From Agrobacterium tumefaciens (GTDB lineage Bacteria; Pseudomonadota; Alphaproteobacteria; Rhizobiales; Rhizobiaceae): 64,000 nucleotides of DNA. This document shows positions 16,332 to 24,351 of this stretch, one piece after another (position 1 is the stretch's first letter; every line of letters starts with the position of its first letter). The DNA lies in the NCBI RefSeq assembly GCF_005221325.1, contig NZ_CP039890.1, positions 62,001 to 126,000 of the forward strand. The letters run 5' to 3'. Made by a program: the position numbers and the translations under genes. The notes below the pieces were generated by a model, which worked only from the letters and a program-made list of their open reading frames with translations, was not told the DNA's origin and ran no database searches.

Positions 16332-16628
16332 ATGATGACAGATGATGTGGCACAGCAACTCGCTTCCTACCGGAGGACCATCGACAATTTGGATTCCGCT
16401 CTCCTCTATATTCTGGCCGAACGCTTTCGCTGTACCGAGCATGTCGGCCACTTGAAAGCCGAACAGGCGTTGCCGGCGGTCGATAATGAGCGAGAGCGAC
16501 GCCAATTGGATCGAGTGATGAGTATCGCCAATGACGTTGGCCTCAGTCGGCACTTCGTCGAAGGGCTGATGACAATGATCGTGGGCGCTGTGGTGGAGCG
16601 GCACAGGGAGATTGCGGCCAGCAAGTAA
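16332..16628 (+). CDS. Chorismate mutase type II (AroQ fold)
   Basis: A 98-residue free-standing chorismate mutase domain. It has the pattern YRRTIDNLDSALLYILAERF, then VGHLKAEQ, VDNERERRQL and a final helix, matching the three-helix AroQ fold with its Arg/Lys active-site residues. It would convert chorismate to prephenate. GGAAG about ten bases upstream supports the start; the next ATG at 16335 is an alternative. The frame continues open far upstream through the DUF308 gene in another phase, so automated calling may make it falsely long. There is no signal peptide, so it is cytoplasmic. Confidence 0.85.
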   Translation: MMTDDVAQQLASYRRTIDNLDSALLYILAERFRCTEHVGHLKAEQALPAVDNERERRQLDRVMSIANDVGLSRHFVEGLMTMIVGAVVERHREIAASK

Positions 16629-16695
16629 GTTGTCTGTGGCGGCTGTCCTACCGCAGCCGGGGATCGGCGGGGAGAATCGATCTTCTTCGCGCGGC

Positions 16696-17559
16696 TTACC
16701 ATGCAGGGGCATTTGTGATGTGGTCCGAGACGGCCGAGATAAACGCCCGAAGACGCTGAAGACGTCGCAGGTCGCGGTGATATCCCATCCAGATGTCTCG
16801 CGCCGGCGGGTGCTTGGGTAGTTCTAGTCTGCGGATACCCGGGATTTGATTGCCTACCGCGCGGGGCAGGACGGCGATCCCAACGCCCTGCCTGCACATT
16901 CGCCCCTGAACGTTTCGGTTGTTTGATCGCAGAACGGGTCTCGCGTTCGGAAAACTCTCGGCGAGCCAGGCTATGTCGGGGAATTGCCCTGTCGAAGTGT
17001 CGTGGGTGATCAGACGGAAACCAGTCCCGTCGCCATATTTAGGGTCAGGCGACTCCTCGGCGATGTAGACGCCGTATTCGAGCCTGAAGAGCCGCCGCTG
17101 AATGACATCGGCAGTGTCGAACGGAACGATGCGAAAGGCAACGTCGGCCTCTCTTTGGGCGAGGTTGAACAGGCGGGTGCCCGTCAGGATCTCGACGTCT
17201 ACATTGGGGTAGGCTTTCGAGAAATCCGCCACGATGGGAGGCAGGACATAGGCCCCGAACCAGTCTGCCGATGAGATGCGCAGATTGCCTTTGAGGTTTT
17301 GCTCCTGCCCGGCGAGCCGGCGCTCCATGGCCAGCGCGCCTTCTTCCATCTGCTCTGCCAGGGCGATGATCCCATGGCCCTCCTCGGTAAGCACGAGACC
17401 GTCCGCGGTCCGCTGGAAGAGCGTGTGGCCGATGGCATCCTCAAGGGCACGCAGCCGTCTGCCGACGGTCGGATGGCTTGTATGAAGAGCACGCGCAGCA
17501 CCGCCGAGCGTGCCGGATCGCGCAATCGCAAGGAAGATTTTTACGTCGCTCCACTCCAC
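16696..17559 (-). CDS. LysR-family regulator
   Basis: A 287-residue LysR regulator with the N-terminal winged HTH (FLAIARSGTLGGAARALHTSHPTVGRRL read as residues 9-36). A LysR_substrate domain follows from about residue 90 (LRISSADWFGAYVLPPIVADF). It is divergent from the SDR at 17668 with 108 bp between starts. LysR proteins usually activate such a divergent gene, so it probably controls the 17668-21583 run of genes. Confidence 0.92.
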   Translation of the reverse strand: MEWSDVKIFLAIARSGTLGGAARALHTSHPTVGRRLRALEDAIGHTLFQRTADGLVLTEEGHGIIALAEQMEEGALAMERRLAGQEQNLKGNLRISSADWFGAYVLPPIVADFSKAYPNVDVEILTGTRLFNLAQREADVAFRIVPFDTADVIQRRLFRLEYGVYIAEESPDPKYGDGTGFRLITHDTSTGQFPDIAWLAESFPNARPVLRSNNRNVQGRMCRQGVGIAVLPRAVGNQIPGIRRLELPKHPPARDIWMGYHRDLRRLQRLRAFISAVSDHITNAPAW

Positions 17560-17667
17560 GGCCGCGCCCTTACAAAAGTGAACGGTGAAAATACAAAACT
17601 GTCACTTCAAGTACAAATATAAACATCTAAATTCAAGTCATCTTCTGAAAGCAAGCGGAGAAACATC

Positions 17668-18492
17668 ATGAAAACATGGTTCATCACAGGCTGCTCGAGC
17701 GGCTTCGGACAACGGCTGGCGATCGCTGCGGCACAGCGAGGCGATCAGGTTGTCGCAACTGCCCGCAACGTCAACTCGATCGAAGAAATGGCTGAGCCTT
17801 TCGGCGGCCGCATGATCACCTTGCCGCTCGACGTGACGGATGTGGCGGCAGTCAAAGCCGCAGTCGCTAAGGCGGTCGAGACATTCGGCGGCTTTGACGT
17901 CCTCATCAACAATGCCGGCTACGGATTGTTTGGCGCGCTCGAGGAAGGCACGCCGGAAGAATATCGACCGATGTTCGAGGTGAACGTTTTCGGTCTTATC
18001 GAAACCACCAGAGCAGCGCTGCCGACCTTGCGACGTTCGGGCGGAATGATCGTCAATATGTCGTCCGGCGCAGGGATCGCGGGCAGCGGCGGCGCAGCAT
18101 ACTACAATGCCGCCAAGTTTGCGGTCGAAGGGGTTTCCGAGGCGCTCGCCGGTGAGCTGAAGCCGTTCGGCATCCGTGTGCTGATCGTCGAGCCTGGCCC
18201 GTTTCGCACCGATTTCCTCGGCCGTTCGATCACGATGGCGGCCAACGAGATGCCGGAATACGCCGCGAGTTCGCGCAGGCACTATCGGGAAACCAACAAC
18301 GGCAATCAAGCAGGGGATCCCGACAAGGCGGTTGCAGTGATCCTGCAGGCGGTCGACGCCGATAATGCCCCGCTTCATCTGCCGCTTGGGCCCGTCGCGC
18401 ATTCAATCGCTGAGCGAAAGCTGGCTTCGTTTCGCCGCGATATCGACACCTGGCGCGACATCTCGATTGCCACCGATTTCGATCAGCCCTGA
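17668..18492 (+). CDS. SDR-family oxidoreductase
   Basis: A 274-residue classical SDR with TGCSSGFGQRLA, NNAGYGLFGALEE, the Ser in NMSSGAG and YNAAKFAV. A short AGCGGAG ribosome site lies upstream. It is a paralogue of the SDR at 11526. It is the first gene of a co-directional group that also encodes an epoxide-hydrolase-like enzyme, a VOC protein, a YkuD-fold lipoprotein and an exported hydrolase. Confidence 0.92.
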   Translation: MKTWFITGCSSGFGQRLAIAAAQRGDQVVATARNVNSIEEMAEPFGGRMITLPLDVTDVAAVKAAVAKAVETFGGFDVLINNAGYGLFGALEEGTPEEYRPMFEVNVFGLIETTRAALPTLRRSGGMIVNMSSGAGIAGSGGAAYYNAAKFAVEGVSEALAGELKPFGIRVLIVEPGPFRTDFLGRSITMAANEMPEYAASSRRHYRETNNGNQAGDPDKAVAVILQAVDADNAPLHLPLGPVAHSIAERKLASFRRDIDTWRDISIATDFDQP

Positions 18493-18539
18493 TCTGATCG
18501 CTAGCTCTGCTTGAACGTCACATCGATTGGAAAGTCATC

Positions 18540-19388
18540 ATGATCCCAACATTGAAAGGGTTTACCCAGCAATTGGTGCCGGTGAACGGCATCAAGATCA
18601 ATGCCGTCACGGGCGGCTCCGGCCCCCCGATCCTTCTGCTTCACGGTTGGCCGGAAACATGGTGGGAATGGCACCATGTGATGCCGCTGCTGGCGGAGCA
18701 GTTCAGCGTGGTGGCGATTGATCTACGCGGCGCAGGCTTTTCCGAATGCCCGCTTGACGGCTACGACAAGGCGACGATGGCGCGCGACGCGCATGAGGTC
18801 ATGATTGCCCTTGGGCATCAACGTTATGCCGTATGCGGCCATGATATCGGCGGAATGGTAGCGCTTCCGCAGGCCGCTATCTATCGAGATGCAGTTACTC
18901 ACCTTGCCGTCCTCGATGTTCCGCTTCCTGGCTGGAGCCAGTGGGAGGCGACGACGGCAAAGATCTGGCACTTCGCGTTCCATGCTAATCGGGATCTGCC
19001 GGAACGCCTGATTTATGGCCGCGAACATGACTATGTTTCGACATTCATGGCGGAGCGGTTTTACGATCACAGCACCTTTAATCCTGAAGATATCGACATT
19101 TATGCGAAAGCAATGGCACTTCCTGGTCGCACGCGCGGTGGCATGGAATGGTACCGCACACTGACCGCCGACCATGCGGCCGCGCTTGAATACAAAAAAC
19201 AACCGCTCCGGATTCCGGTTTTAGGTCTCGGCGGCGAGCAGCGTTTCGGTGCTCATATGGTCGCGATGCTCAGGGAGTTCGCCACAGATGTAACTGGCGG
19301 CTCGATTGCCCGCTGCAGTCACTATGTGGCGGACGAGCGCCCGGATGAAGTGGCCGCTGCTCTCATCGATTTCCTCAAGGCCAAGTGA
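18540..19388 (+). CDS. Alpha/beta hydrolase, epoxide hydrolase/dehalogenase-like
   Basis: A 282-residue cytoplasmic alpha/beta hydrolase. HGWPETWWEW supplies the oxyanion-hole region. The nucleophile elbow is GHDIGG, so the nucleophile is Asp, which marks the epoxide hydrolase/haloalkane dehalogenase branch. The closing His is in CSHYVADERP. A cap domain fills about residues 130-220. The natural substrate is unknown. It follows the SDR by 47 bp and precedes a VOC protein gene by 65 bp. Confidence 0.9.
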   Translation: MIPTLKGFTQQLVPVNGIKINAVTGGSGPPILLLHGWPETWWEWHHVMPLLAEQFSVVAIDLRGAGFSECPLDGYDKATMARDAHEVMIALGHQRYAVCGHDIGGMVALPQAAIYRDAVTHLAVLDVPLPGWSQWEATTAKIWHFAFHANRDLPERLIYGREHDYVSTFMAERFYDHSTFNPEDIDIYAKAMALPGRTRGGMEWYRTLTADHAAALEYKKQPLRIPVLGLGGEQRFGAHMVAMLREFATDVTGGSIARCSHYVADERPDEVAAALIDFLKAK

Positions 19389-19453
19389 ACTCTGCGATGC
19401 GGGCAAATTGAGCTCGATCGCGTTCATCGATTTAACAAGAAAGGAAAATTGTC

Positions 19454-19984
19454 ATGACCGCACCTGTCATTCGCGGCGTCAATCACATCGGCATCACGGT
19501 GCCTGACATCGAAGCGGCAAAATCGTTCCTGGTGGAAGCCTTTGGCGGCCAGGTGATCTACCAATCGTTCGGGCCGCAGGATCCGGCCAGGCAAGGACCC
19601 GAGTTCGAGCGGGCCACTGGTGCTTACGCGGGAACGGTTGTGCGTGCGCAGGCGATGGTCAAGATCGGAACCGGGCCTGACATCGAGCTCTTTGAAATGC
19701 ACGGCCCCAAACAAGCGCAACCGGTTACACCGAGCGACTTCGGCATCACGCATTTTGGTGTCTATACCGACGACATCGATGCATCGGTACAGCGCTTTGA
19801 GAAGGCTGGCGGAACAGCCCTTACGGCACCACGAGCTATTCCCTACGCAACCGAAAAAGGTCCTGGAAACAGGGTCTGCTATTGCCGAGCGCCGTGGGGC
19901 ACGATGATTGAGTTTATCACCACGCCTGATCGCATGGCCTATCATGACCAGACGGATCTGCGCAGATGGCAGGATGAGGAATGA
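19454..19984 (+). CDS. VOC (glyoxalase/dioxygenase) family protein
   Basis: A 176-residue protein with two vicinal-oxygen-chelate modules. The first begins GVNHIGITVPDIEAAKSF and the second has ITHFGVYTDDIDASVQRF. Candidate metal ligands are His at about 10, Glu in IELFEMH, His in ITHFG and Glu in GTMIEF. Members include glyoxalases, isomerases and ring-cleaving dioxygenases; which applies cannot be told. It overlaps the next gene by four bases. Confidence 0.88.
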   Translation: MTAPVIRGVNHIGITVPDIEAAKSFLVEAFGGQVIYQSFGPQDPARQGPEFERATGAYAGTVVRAQAMVKIGTGPDIELFEMHGPKQAQPVTPSDFGITHFGVYTDDIDASVQRFEKAGGTALTAPRAIPYATEKGPGNRVCYCRAPWGTMIEFITTPDRMAYHDQTDLRRWQDEE

Positions 19985-20715
19985 GGGTGAGCTTTGATAC
20001 CTCGTCATCCTGCCACAGCCTCCTGTCGCTTTCGGCGATGGCTGCGGTCTCGGCCCTGGCAGGGTGCGTCTCCACCCCCGGCACGGGCCGGATGGTGGGG
20101 CGACAGTCGACGCCTCTCCAGGAACCGATCGGCTCTGTCCACATCGCTCCTGCGCCGACAGATGCCGAACTGGCTGTCATGTACGGTCCTACCGAGGATG
20201 GCGGCTTTCTAATCCCGGCGGTTCCCTACAAGCAGATCGATCCGCGCTACTATCTCCAGCAGGTCCTCGACCCGACTGGCGAGGCGCCCGGCACGATCGT
20301 CGTCGACACCCCCTCCCGCTTCCTCTGTCTCGTCCAGCCGGGCGGGACCGCGATGCGCTATGGTGTCGGGATCGGGCGCGATGGCTTTGCCTGGCAGGGC
20401 AACGGCATCATTCAGTGGCGTCAGAAATGGCCGCGTTGGAAGCCGCCGAACGAGATGGTCGCCCGCCAGCCGGAATTGGCCAAATATTCGATCGAAAATG
20501 GCGGCATGGAGCCGGGCCTGAAAAATTTGCTGGGTGCGCGAGCGCTGTACATCTTCTCCGGTGGCCACGACACACTCTATCGTCTGCACGGCAATCCGCA
20601 ATGGCGCTCGATTGGCAAGGCAGTTTCTTCCGGATATGTGCGCCTGCTCAACCAGGACATTATCGACCTCTATGAACGCGTGCCGATTAAGGCTCCAATT
20701 GTCGTCAAGCAGTAA
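19981..20715 (+). CDS. YkuD (L,D-transpeptidase) fold lipoprotein, catalytic Cys replaced
   Basis: A 244-residue YkuD-domain protein with a lipobox (LAGC, Cys 29), so it is probably anchored in the envelope. The conserved His is present (LHGNPQW, His 203). The motif that should read S-x-G-C-[IV]-R reads SSGYVRLLN, with Tyr 219 (codon TAT at 20635-20637) where the catalytic Cys is essential. TGT to TAT is one base change. The rest of the domain is well kept, so the protein either is a recent null allele or has a binding rather than peptidoglycan cross-linking role. It overlaps the VOC gene. Confidence 0.88.
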   Translation: MRVSFDTSSSCHSLLSLSAMAAVSALAGCVSTPGTGRMVGRQSTPLQEPIGSVHIAPAPTDAELAVMYGPTEDGGFLIPAVPYKQIDPRYYLQQVLDPTGEAPGTIVVDTPSRFLCLVQPGGTAMRYGVGIGRDGFAWQGNGIIQWRQKWPRWKPPNEMVARQPELAKYSIENGGMEPGLKNLLGARALYIFSGGHDTLYRLHGNPQWRSIGKAVSSGYVRLLNQDIIDLYERVPIKAPIVVKQ

Positions 20716-20824
20716 GCGCAAGCGATCACGTTCGTCTCTCCTTCGGATAGGGGGAGAGACATATCCTTCAGGCGATTTCAAAGCCTCAGTTATTTCACGC
20801 ACAAAACTCAAGGAACAACCGACC

Positions 20825-21583
20825 ATGTCGAACTTCAGTAAAGCGGCCGCTGGCCTCATTGCCGCGCTTCTGTCTTCCGCTGCCCTAACAGCCCCAGCCT
20901 TAGCGGACGCGCGCAACATCGTGCTTGTCCATGGCGCGCTCGTGGATGGTTCGGGTTGGCGCGGCGTTTATGACATCCTGACCCGCGACGGCTTTCATGT
21001 CAGCATCGTCCAGCAGCCACTGACAAGCCTGGATCAGGACGTTGCAGCCACGAAGAGCGTGCTTGATCAGCAGGACGGGGACGTCGTTCTCGTCGGCCAC
21101 AGCTATGGGGGCACGATCATCACGGCAGCAGGTGATGATCCCAAGGTCAAGGCACTAGTCTATGTTGCGGCACTGCAGCCAGACAAGGGCGAAAGCACCG
21201 CACAACTGCTCCAATCGATGCCGTCACCCACCAACGATATCAAGCCGACAAAGGATGGCTTCCTGCTTATCGACCCGGCAAAGTTCGCAGCTGATTTCGG
21301 GGCGGATCTACCCAAAGAGCAGGGCGAGTTTATGGCCCGGTCTCAGATGCCTGTCGCCGTCGCGGCCACCAGTGCGCCGGTGTCTATTGCCGCTTGGCAC
21401 GACAAGCCAAGCTACGGGATTGTTGCGAAGGATGACATGACGATCAATCCGGGCCTTGAGCGCTGGATGTACAAGCGCTCCGGTTCAACTGTGACGGAGA
21501 TCGACGGTAGTCACGCTATTTATATCTCGCAGGCGGCTGCAGTTGCGAAGGTGATCGAGGAGGCCGCGGAAGCTGCCAAGTAG
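20825..21583 (+). CDS. Exported alpha/beta hydrolase
   Basis: A 252-residue alpha/beta hydrolase with a Sec signal peptide (cleavage near ALA-D, residue 27). It has NIVLVHGALVDGSGW, the nucleophile elbow GHSYGG, and the closing His in DGSHAIYIS. It is a paralogue of 525-1310 over the full length. Last gene of the LysR-linked group; the substrate is unknown. The longer frame that starts upstream overlaps the YkuD gene and was not used. Confidence 0.9.
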   Translation: MSNFSKAAAGLIAALLSSAALTAPALADARNIVLVHGALVDGSGWRGVYDILTRDGFHVSIVQQPLTSLDQDVAATKSVLDQQDGDVVLVGHSYGGTIITAAGDDPKVKALVYVAALQPDKGESTAQLLQSMPSPTNDIKPTKDGFLLIDPAKFAADFGADLPKEQGEFMARSQMPVAVAATSAPVSIAAWHDKPSYGIVAKDDMTINPGLERWMYKRSGSTVTEIDGSHAIYISQAAAVAKVIEEAAEAAK

Positions 21584-21630
21584 TGGCGGCATTCATTCTG
21601 CAAAAGGCGCTTGTCTCGATGAACTTGCTA

Positions 21631-21660
21631 GTTGGGTCACGTCCGGGGACGTAACCCAAC
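21631..21660 (+). terminator. Hairpin terminator after the hydrolase gene
   Basis: A 14-bp stem, GTTGGGTCACGTCC and GGACGTAACCCAAC, with one mismatch and a two-base gap, followed by TATTTTGAG. It lies 48 bp after the stop at 21583. Confidence 0.65.
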
Positions 21661-21824
21661 TATTTTGAGAAACGTACCTGCGCCCGGGAAAGAGCCGTGC
21701 CGGGGCGAAGTGAAGGACTGCCCGACATCGCTGGCCGTATTTACTTTTTCATCCAGCGGAGCTTGAAAATTCGCGCCGCTTGTATCAGTGCCGCTAGTAA
21801 CCAGCAAAGATTGCGAGGACTACT

Positions 21825-22214
21825 ATGGATCGAGAGATCATTATACCCGACGAGATGCAGGAGATCGTCAGCCGAGCAGGCTATGCGCCCGCGGTTAAAG
21901 TCGGAGACACAATCTACGTCGTCGGCCAAGTTGGGCGGACCAAGGATCTCGACATCATTCACGATCCTTCAGAGCAATTCAGAGCTATGTGGGACAATTT
22001 ACGGATGGTTCTGGAAGCCGCTCACTGCACGTTTGATGACATCGTGGAAGTGACAAGCTATCACGTCGAAATGTCCAAGCACATGGACGTGTTCCGGACT
22101 GTCAAAAACGAGGTGTTTCCGAAGGGAACCTATGCGTGGACCCGGATAGGTGTCTCTGAACTCGCGCACCAGGGACTTCTCGCTGAGGTGAAATGTGTTG
22201 CCGTAAAGCGATGA
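21825..22214 (+). CDS. RidA (YjgF/YER057c/UK114) family protein
   Basis: A 129-residue member of the RidA superfamily, which forms trimers and hydrolyses reactive enamine/imine intermediates. It shows the family pattern with VVGQVGRTKDLDI, QFRAMWDNLRMVLEAA, VTSYHVEM and a C-terminal block RIGVSELAHQGLLAEVKCVA. In archetypal RidA the catalytic Arg lies in an R-x-x-V block; here the nearby segment is TRIGVSEL, which keeps an Arg. The gene stands alone. Confidence 0.88.
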   Translation: MDREIIIPDEMQEIVSRAGYAPAVKVGDTIYVVGQVGRTKDLDIIHDPSEQFRAMWDNLRMVLEAAHCTFDDIVEVTSYHVEMSKHMDVFRTVKNEVFPKGTYAWTRIGVSELAHQGLLAEVKCVAVKR

Positions 22215-22292
22215 TGGAACCGATATGCCGCGAACGCACCTTTCCACGTTGAGCATACAAGTTACAGCATCTCAGTGTATCGGAGCGGTGGA

Positions 22293-22318
22293 TATCGGTT
22301 CGATTCCGGTCAAGAGCG
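22293..22318 (+). repeat. tRNA T-arm-like repeat, copy B
   Basis: ATCGGTTCGATTCCGGT can fold into a perfect five-pair T-arm with a seven-base loop; CAAGAGCG follows. It lies just downstream of vapC. No full tRNA can be built around it. Confidence 0.5.
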
Positions 22319-22335
22319 TAAAGCTGCTGGCCGTT

Positions 22336-22767
22336 TTAGATTGCGGTGTGCCGGAGAGGATTGATGATTTCGACCCCCTGAAAATCTCGCTCATTGTCGG
22401 TCACCACAATACAGCCATTGGACTGGGCAATGGCCGCGACAATCGTGTCCAATGCACTTCTTGGGCGGCCCGCCGCTTTTCCTTGTGCCATTAACTCCCC
22501 CCAGATGAGCGCGGCCTTTTCGTCGAACGAAAGTATGCGTCCTGCAAAGAGTGCGCGTGGCCCCTCAGTACCGGCAAACCAGGTTTCGAGAGCGGCACGC
22601 TTCTTGCCCGCCGGCTTCTCCAGAATTCCTCGGTGTACTTCAGCGATGGTGAGCGATGCGATGAATAAGTCAGCGTCAGCTTGCTCCGCCATCCATATTA
22701 GTAGTGACGCTGACGGTTCGGGCTTTATAATGTTGCTAAGAATATTCGTGTCGAGCAGATAACGCAT
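22336..22767 (-). CDS. vapC: VapC-type PIN-domain toxin
   Basis: A 143-residue PIN-domain ribonuclease. The acidic residues are in LLDTNILS (Asp near 6), IAEVHRGI (Glu) and RSALDTIVAA (Asp), with the last in VVTDNERDF. VapC toxins cut tRNA or rRNA and are silenced by a co-encoded antitoxin. Here the antitoxin gene ends on the base where vapC starts, so the pair is one operon. T-arm-like repeats lie on both sides of the module. Confidence 0.92.
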   Translation of the reverse strand: MRYLLDTNILSNIIKPEPSASLLIWMAEQADADLFIASLTIAEVHRGILEKPAGKKRAALETWFAGTEGPRALFAGRILSFDEKAALIWGELMAQGKAAGRPRSALDTIVAAIAQSNGCIVVTDNERDFQGVEIINPLRHTAI

Positions 22768-23066
22768 TACAAATCGATCTCTCGACCTCCTTCGCGGGAA
22801 CGTGAGATTTCGAGTTCTGCTCCAACAAGGGGCGATCGGCGGAGAGCTGCAAGGATACCCCCTCTTATAGGCGGCTCTCCGGCAAGCGTTTCGCTCACGA
22901 CGGCGCGCAAGCTGGCTGCTTCCGGGCCATCTTCCGCTAACCGGCGCGCTAATGATCTGATCAGGCTCCGGTCGCTATCCCGTCCGAGCACCTCGAAACG
23001 AGCAAGGCCGCGGTCGCCTAGGCGGCTCCTATAGTTTTGAATTGCACGTGTCTGAGAACTTGCCAT
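22767..23066 (-). CDS. Antitoxin of the VapBC pair
   Basis: A 99-residue protein directly upstream of vapC. The N-terminus MASSQTRAIQNYRSRLGDRG is basic and fits a DNA-binding segment; the C-terminal half is charged and would wrap the toxin. A longer frame begins at 23120, but the ATG at 23066 fits the usual N-terminus of this group. By position and size it is the antitoxin and the operon repressor. Confidence 0.82.
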   Translation of the reverse strand: MASSQTRAIQNYRSRLGDRGLARFEVLGRDSDRSLIRSLARRLAEDGPEAASLRAVVSETLAGEPPIRGGILAALRRSPLVGAELEISRSREGGREIDL

Positions 23067-23184
23067 CGAACCCTCCGGATATATATCCAGTAATGTAGCG
23101 GCAGACGTATTCTTCTGCAAGTGTTATTGGACCTAATGTTGAATGCATGGGGCGTGAACTAGCTGAGGAAAATTGCGGGGTTGA

Positions 23185-23207
23185 CGGTTCGATTCCCATC
23201 AAGGCGA
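23185..23207 (+). repeat. tRNA T-arm-like repeat, copy C
   Basis: CGGTTCGATTCCCATCAAGGCGA, which shares 20 of 23 positions with copy A (148-171). It lies between the vapBC antitoxin start and the abiEii stop, so copies B and C bracket the vapBC module as direct repeats about 890 bp apart. Confidence 0.5.
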
Positions 23208-23235
23208 CACGATCTGCTACCTCTCGCATTTGCCT

Positions 23236-24351
23236 TCAAACAGAGGCCTTGTCCGCGATTGCGTTGAGAAAGGCCTCCAACTCTTCAATGCTGTCCATGA
23301 CAGACCCAAATTCGGGCGGCGTCCCAAATATCATGGCGGACATTCTCTCGTAGTCGGATGCGAGTTTTTTGCGCATCTCGGGCGTGGGCACCAGCCGAAA
23401 ACTTCCTGGGACGGCTCGATCATATCGATGGTCCGGCGCGCGAAACATCAGCTCCTTATGCCGGCGGCAAGCCTCAGCAAGGTCAAGCATCGATGCAGTG
23501 GCCTTGCCGTAGTCGGGATTCGTCCAGATTTGATGAACATCGTAATAGTGGCGCGAGTATCGATTGAGGTCTGGAACTTTCAGCTCAGGACTATTCTGTA
23601 TTCTCCGTTTTTCCGTCATCTCCGTCATCGCGTGAAGGATCAGAACTTTTTCCCAAAAAGTGCGCTCCGGCTTGACGGTTGTTACATTCTGGACCGTCAA
23701 GTCACTGCCCTTTCTCATTTCCGGGGCAATGTATGGAATGATTTCTCGCGTCTCGGCCGGAACCGGATCCGGGCGTGCCCCGCCTTCAATGCGCACTGCC
23801 GCTTCGACATAACCGCCACTCATGTCGAAGACGCTTTTGTATCCCAGAACGAGTACGTCGAGCGCCTCCTTCTTTCGGTAGAGATCGTATCCGAAGTCGA
23901 GCGAAAAATGTCCCGATTGTCCGGTCTCTTCCTCGACCGCAGCGATTTCCTCATCGAGCAAACGCTTGAGCGGTCCGGACATATAATGGCGCGCTGCCTC
24001 ATCCACCTGTTCGGCCAGAGCTTTCTGCTGTTGATTGACGGAGGGCAGGGCTGCGATATCGGCCTCGAGGGGAACCTTTAGGTCTGCCTTGTAGATGCCG
24101 ATGTCGATATCTTCAGAAAAGCGCTTTATCAGGCCATATGCCTTGCTGAGACTGGTGCCGCCCTTAAAGTAGAGGCCGATAGTATCGTCTTTGCGGCGGT
24201 TGAACAGGAAGTCCAGCACCCAGCAGACGTACAGATCCTTTTCGATATTTTCGGCCCGCGTCTCCAGATCGGACGCAGCGGCGGAAAACAAGGCCTTGCG
24301 CTCGTCGGCGCTTGAGCGAAGGATATCAATGAAACCCTGGCGCATGTTCAT
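23236..24351 (-). CDS. abiEii: AbiEii-type nucleotidyltransferase toxin
   Basis: A 371-residue nucleotidyltransferase of the AbiEii/AbiGii toxin family. The signature KGGTSLSKAYGLIKRF is followed by SEDIDI, whose acidic pair binds metal. A further helical domain fills the C-terminal half. Such toxins are type IV toxin-antitoxin effectors that also block phage growth, and MenT-type relatives modify tRNA 3' ends. ATG at 24351 follows GAGGGAAAGG; 24345 is an alternative. It overlaps the end of abiEi, as usual. Confidence 0.92.
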   Translation of the reverse strand: MNMRQGFIDILRSSADERKALFSAAASDLETRAENIEKDLYVCWVLDFLFNRRKDDTIGLYFKGGTSLSKAYGLIKRFSEDIDIGIYKADLKVPLEADIAALPSVNQQQKALAEQVDEAARHYMSGPLKRLLDEEIAAVEEETGQSGHFSLDFGYDLYRKKEALDVLVLGYKSVFDMSGGYVEAAVRIEGGARPDPVPAETREIIPYIAPEMRKGSDLTVQNVTTVKPERTFWEKVLILHAMTEMTEKRRIQNSPELKVPDLNRYSRHYYDVHQIWTNPDYGKATASMLDLAEACRRHKELMFRAPDHRYDRAVPGSFRLVPTPEMRKKLASDYERMSAMIFGTPPEFGSVMDSIEELEAFLNAIADKASV

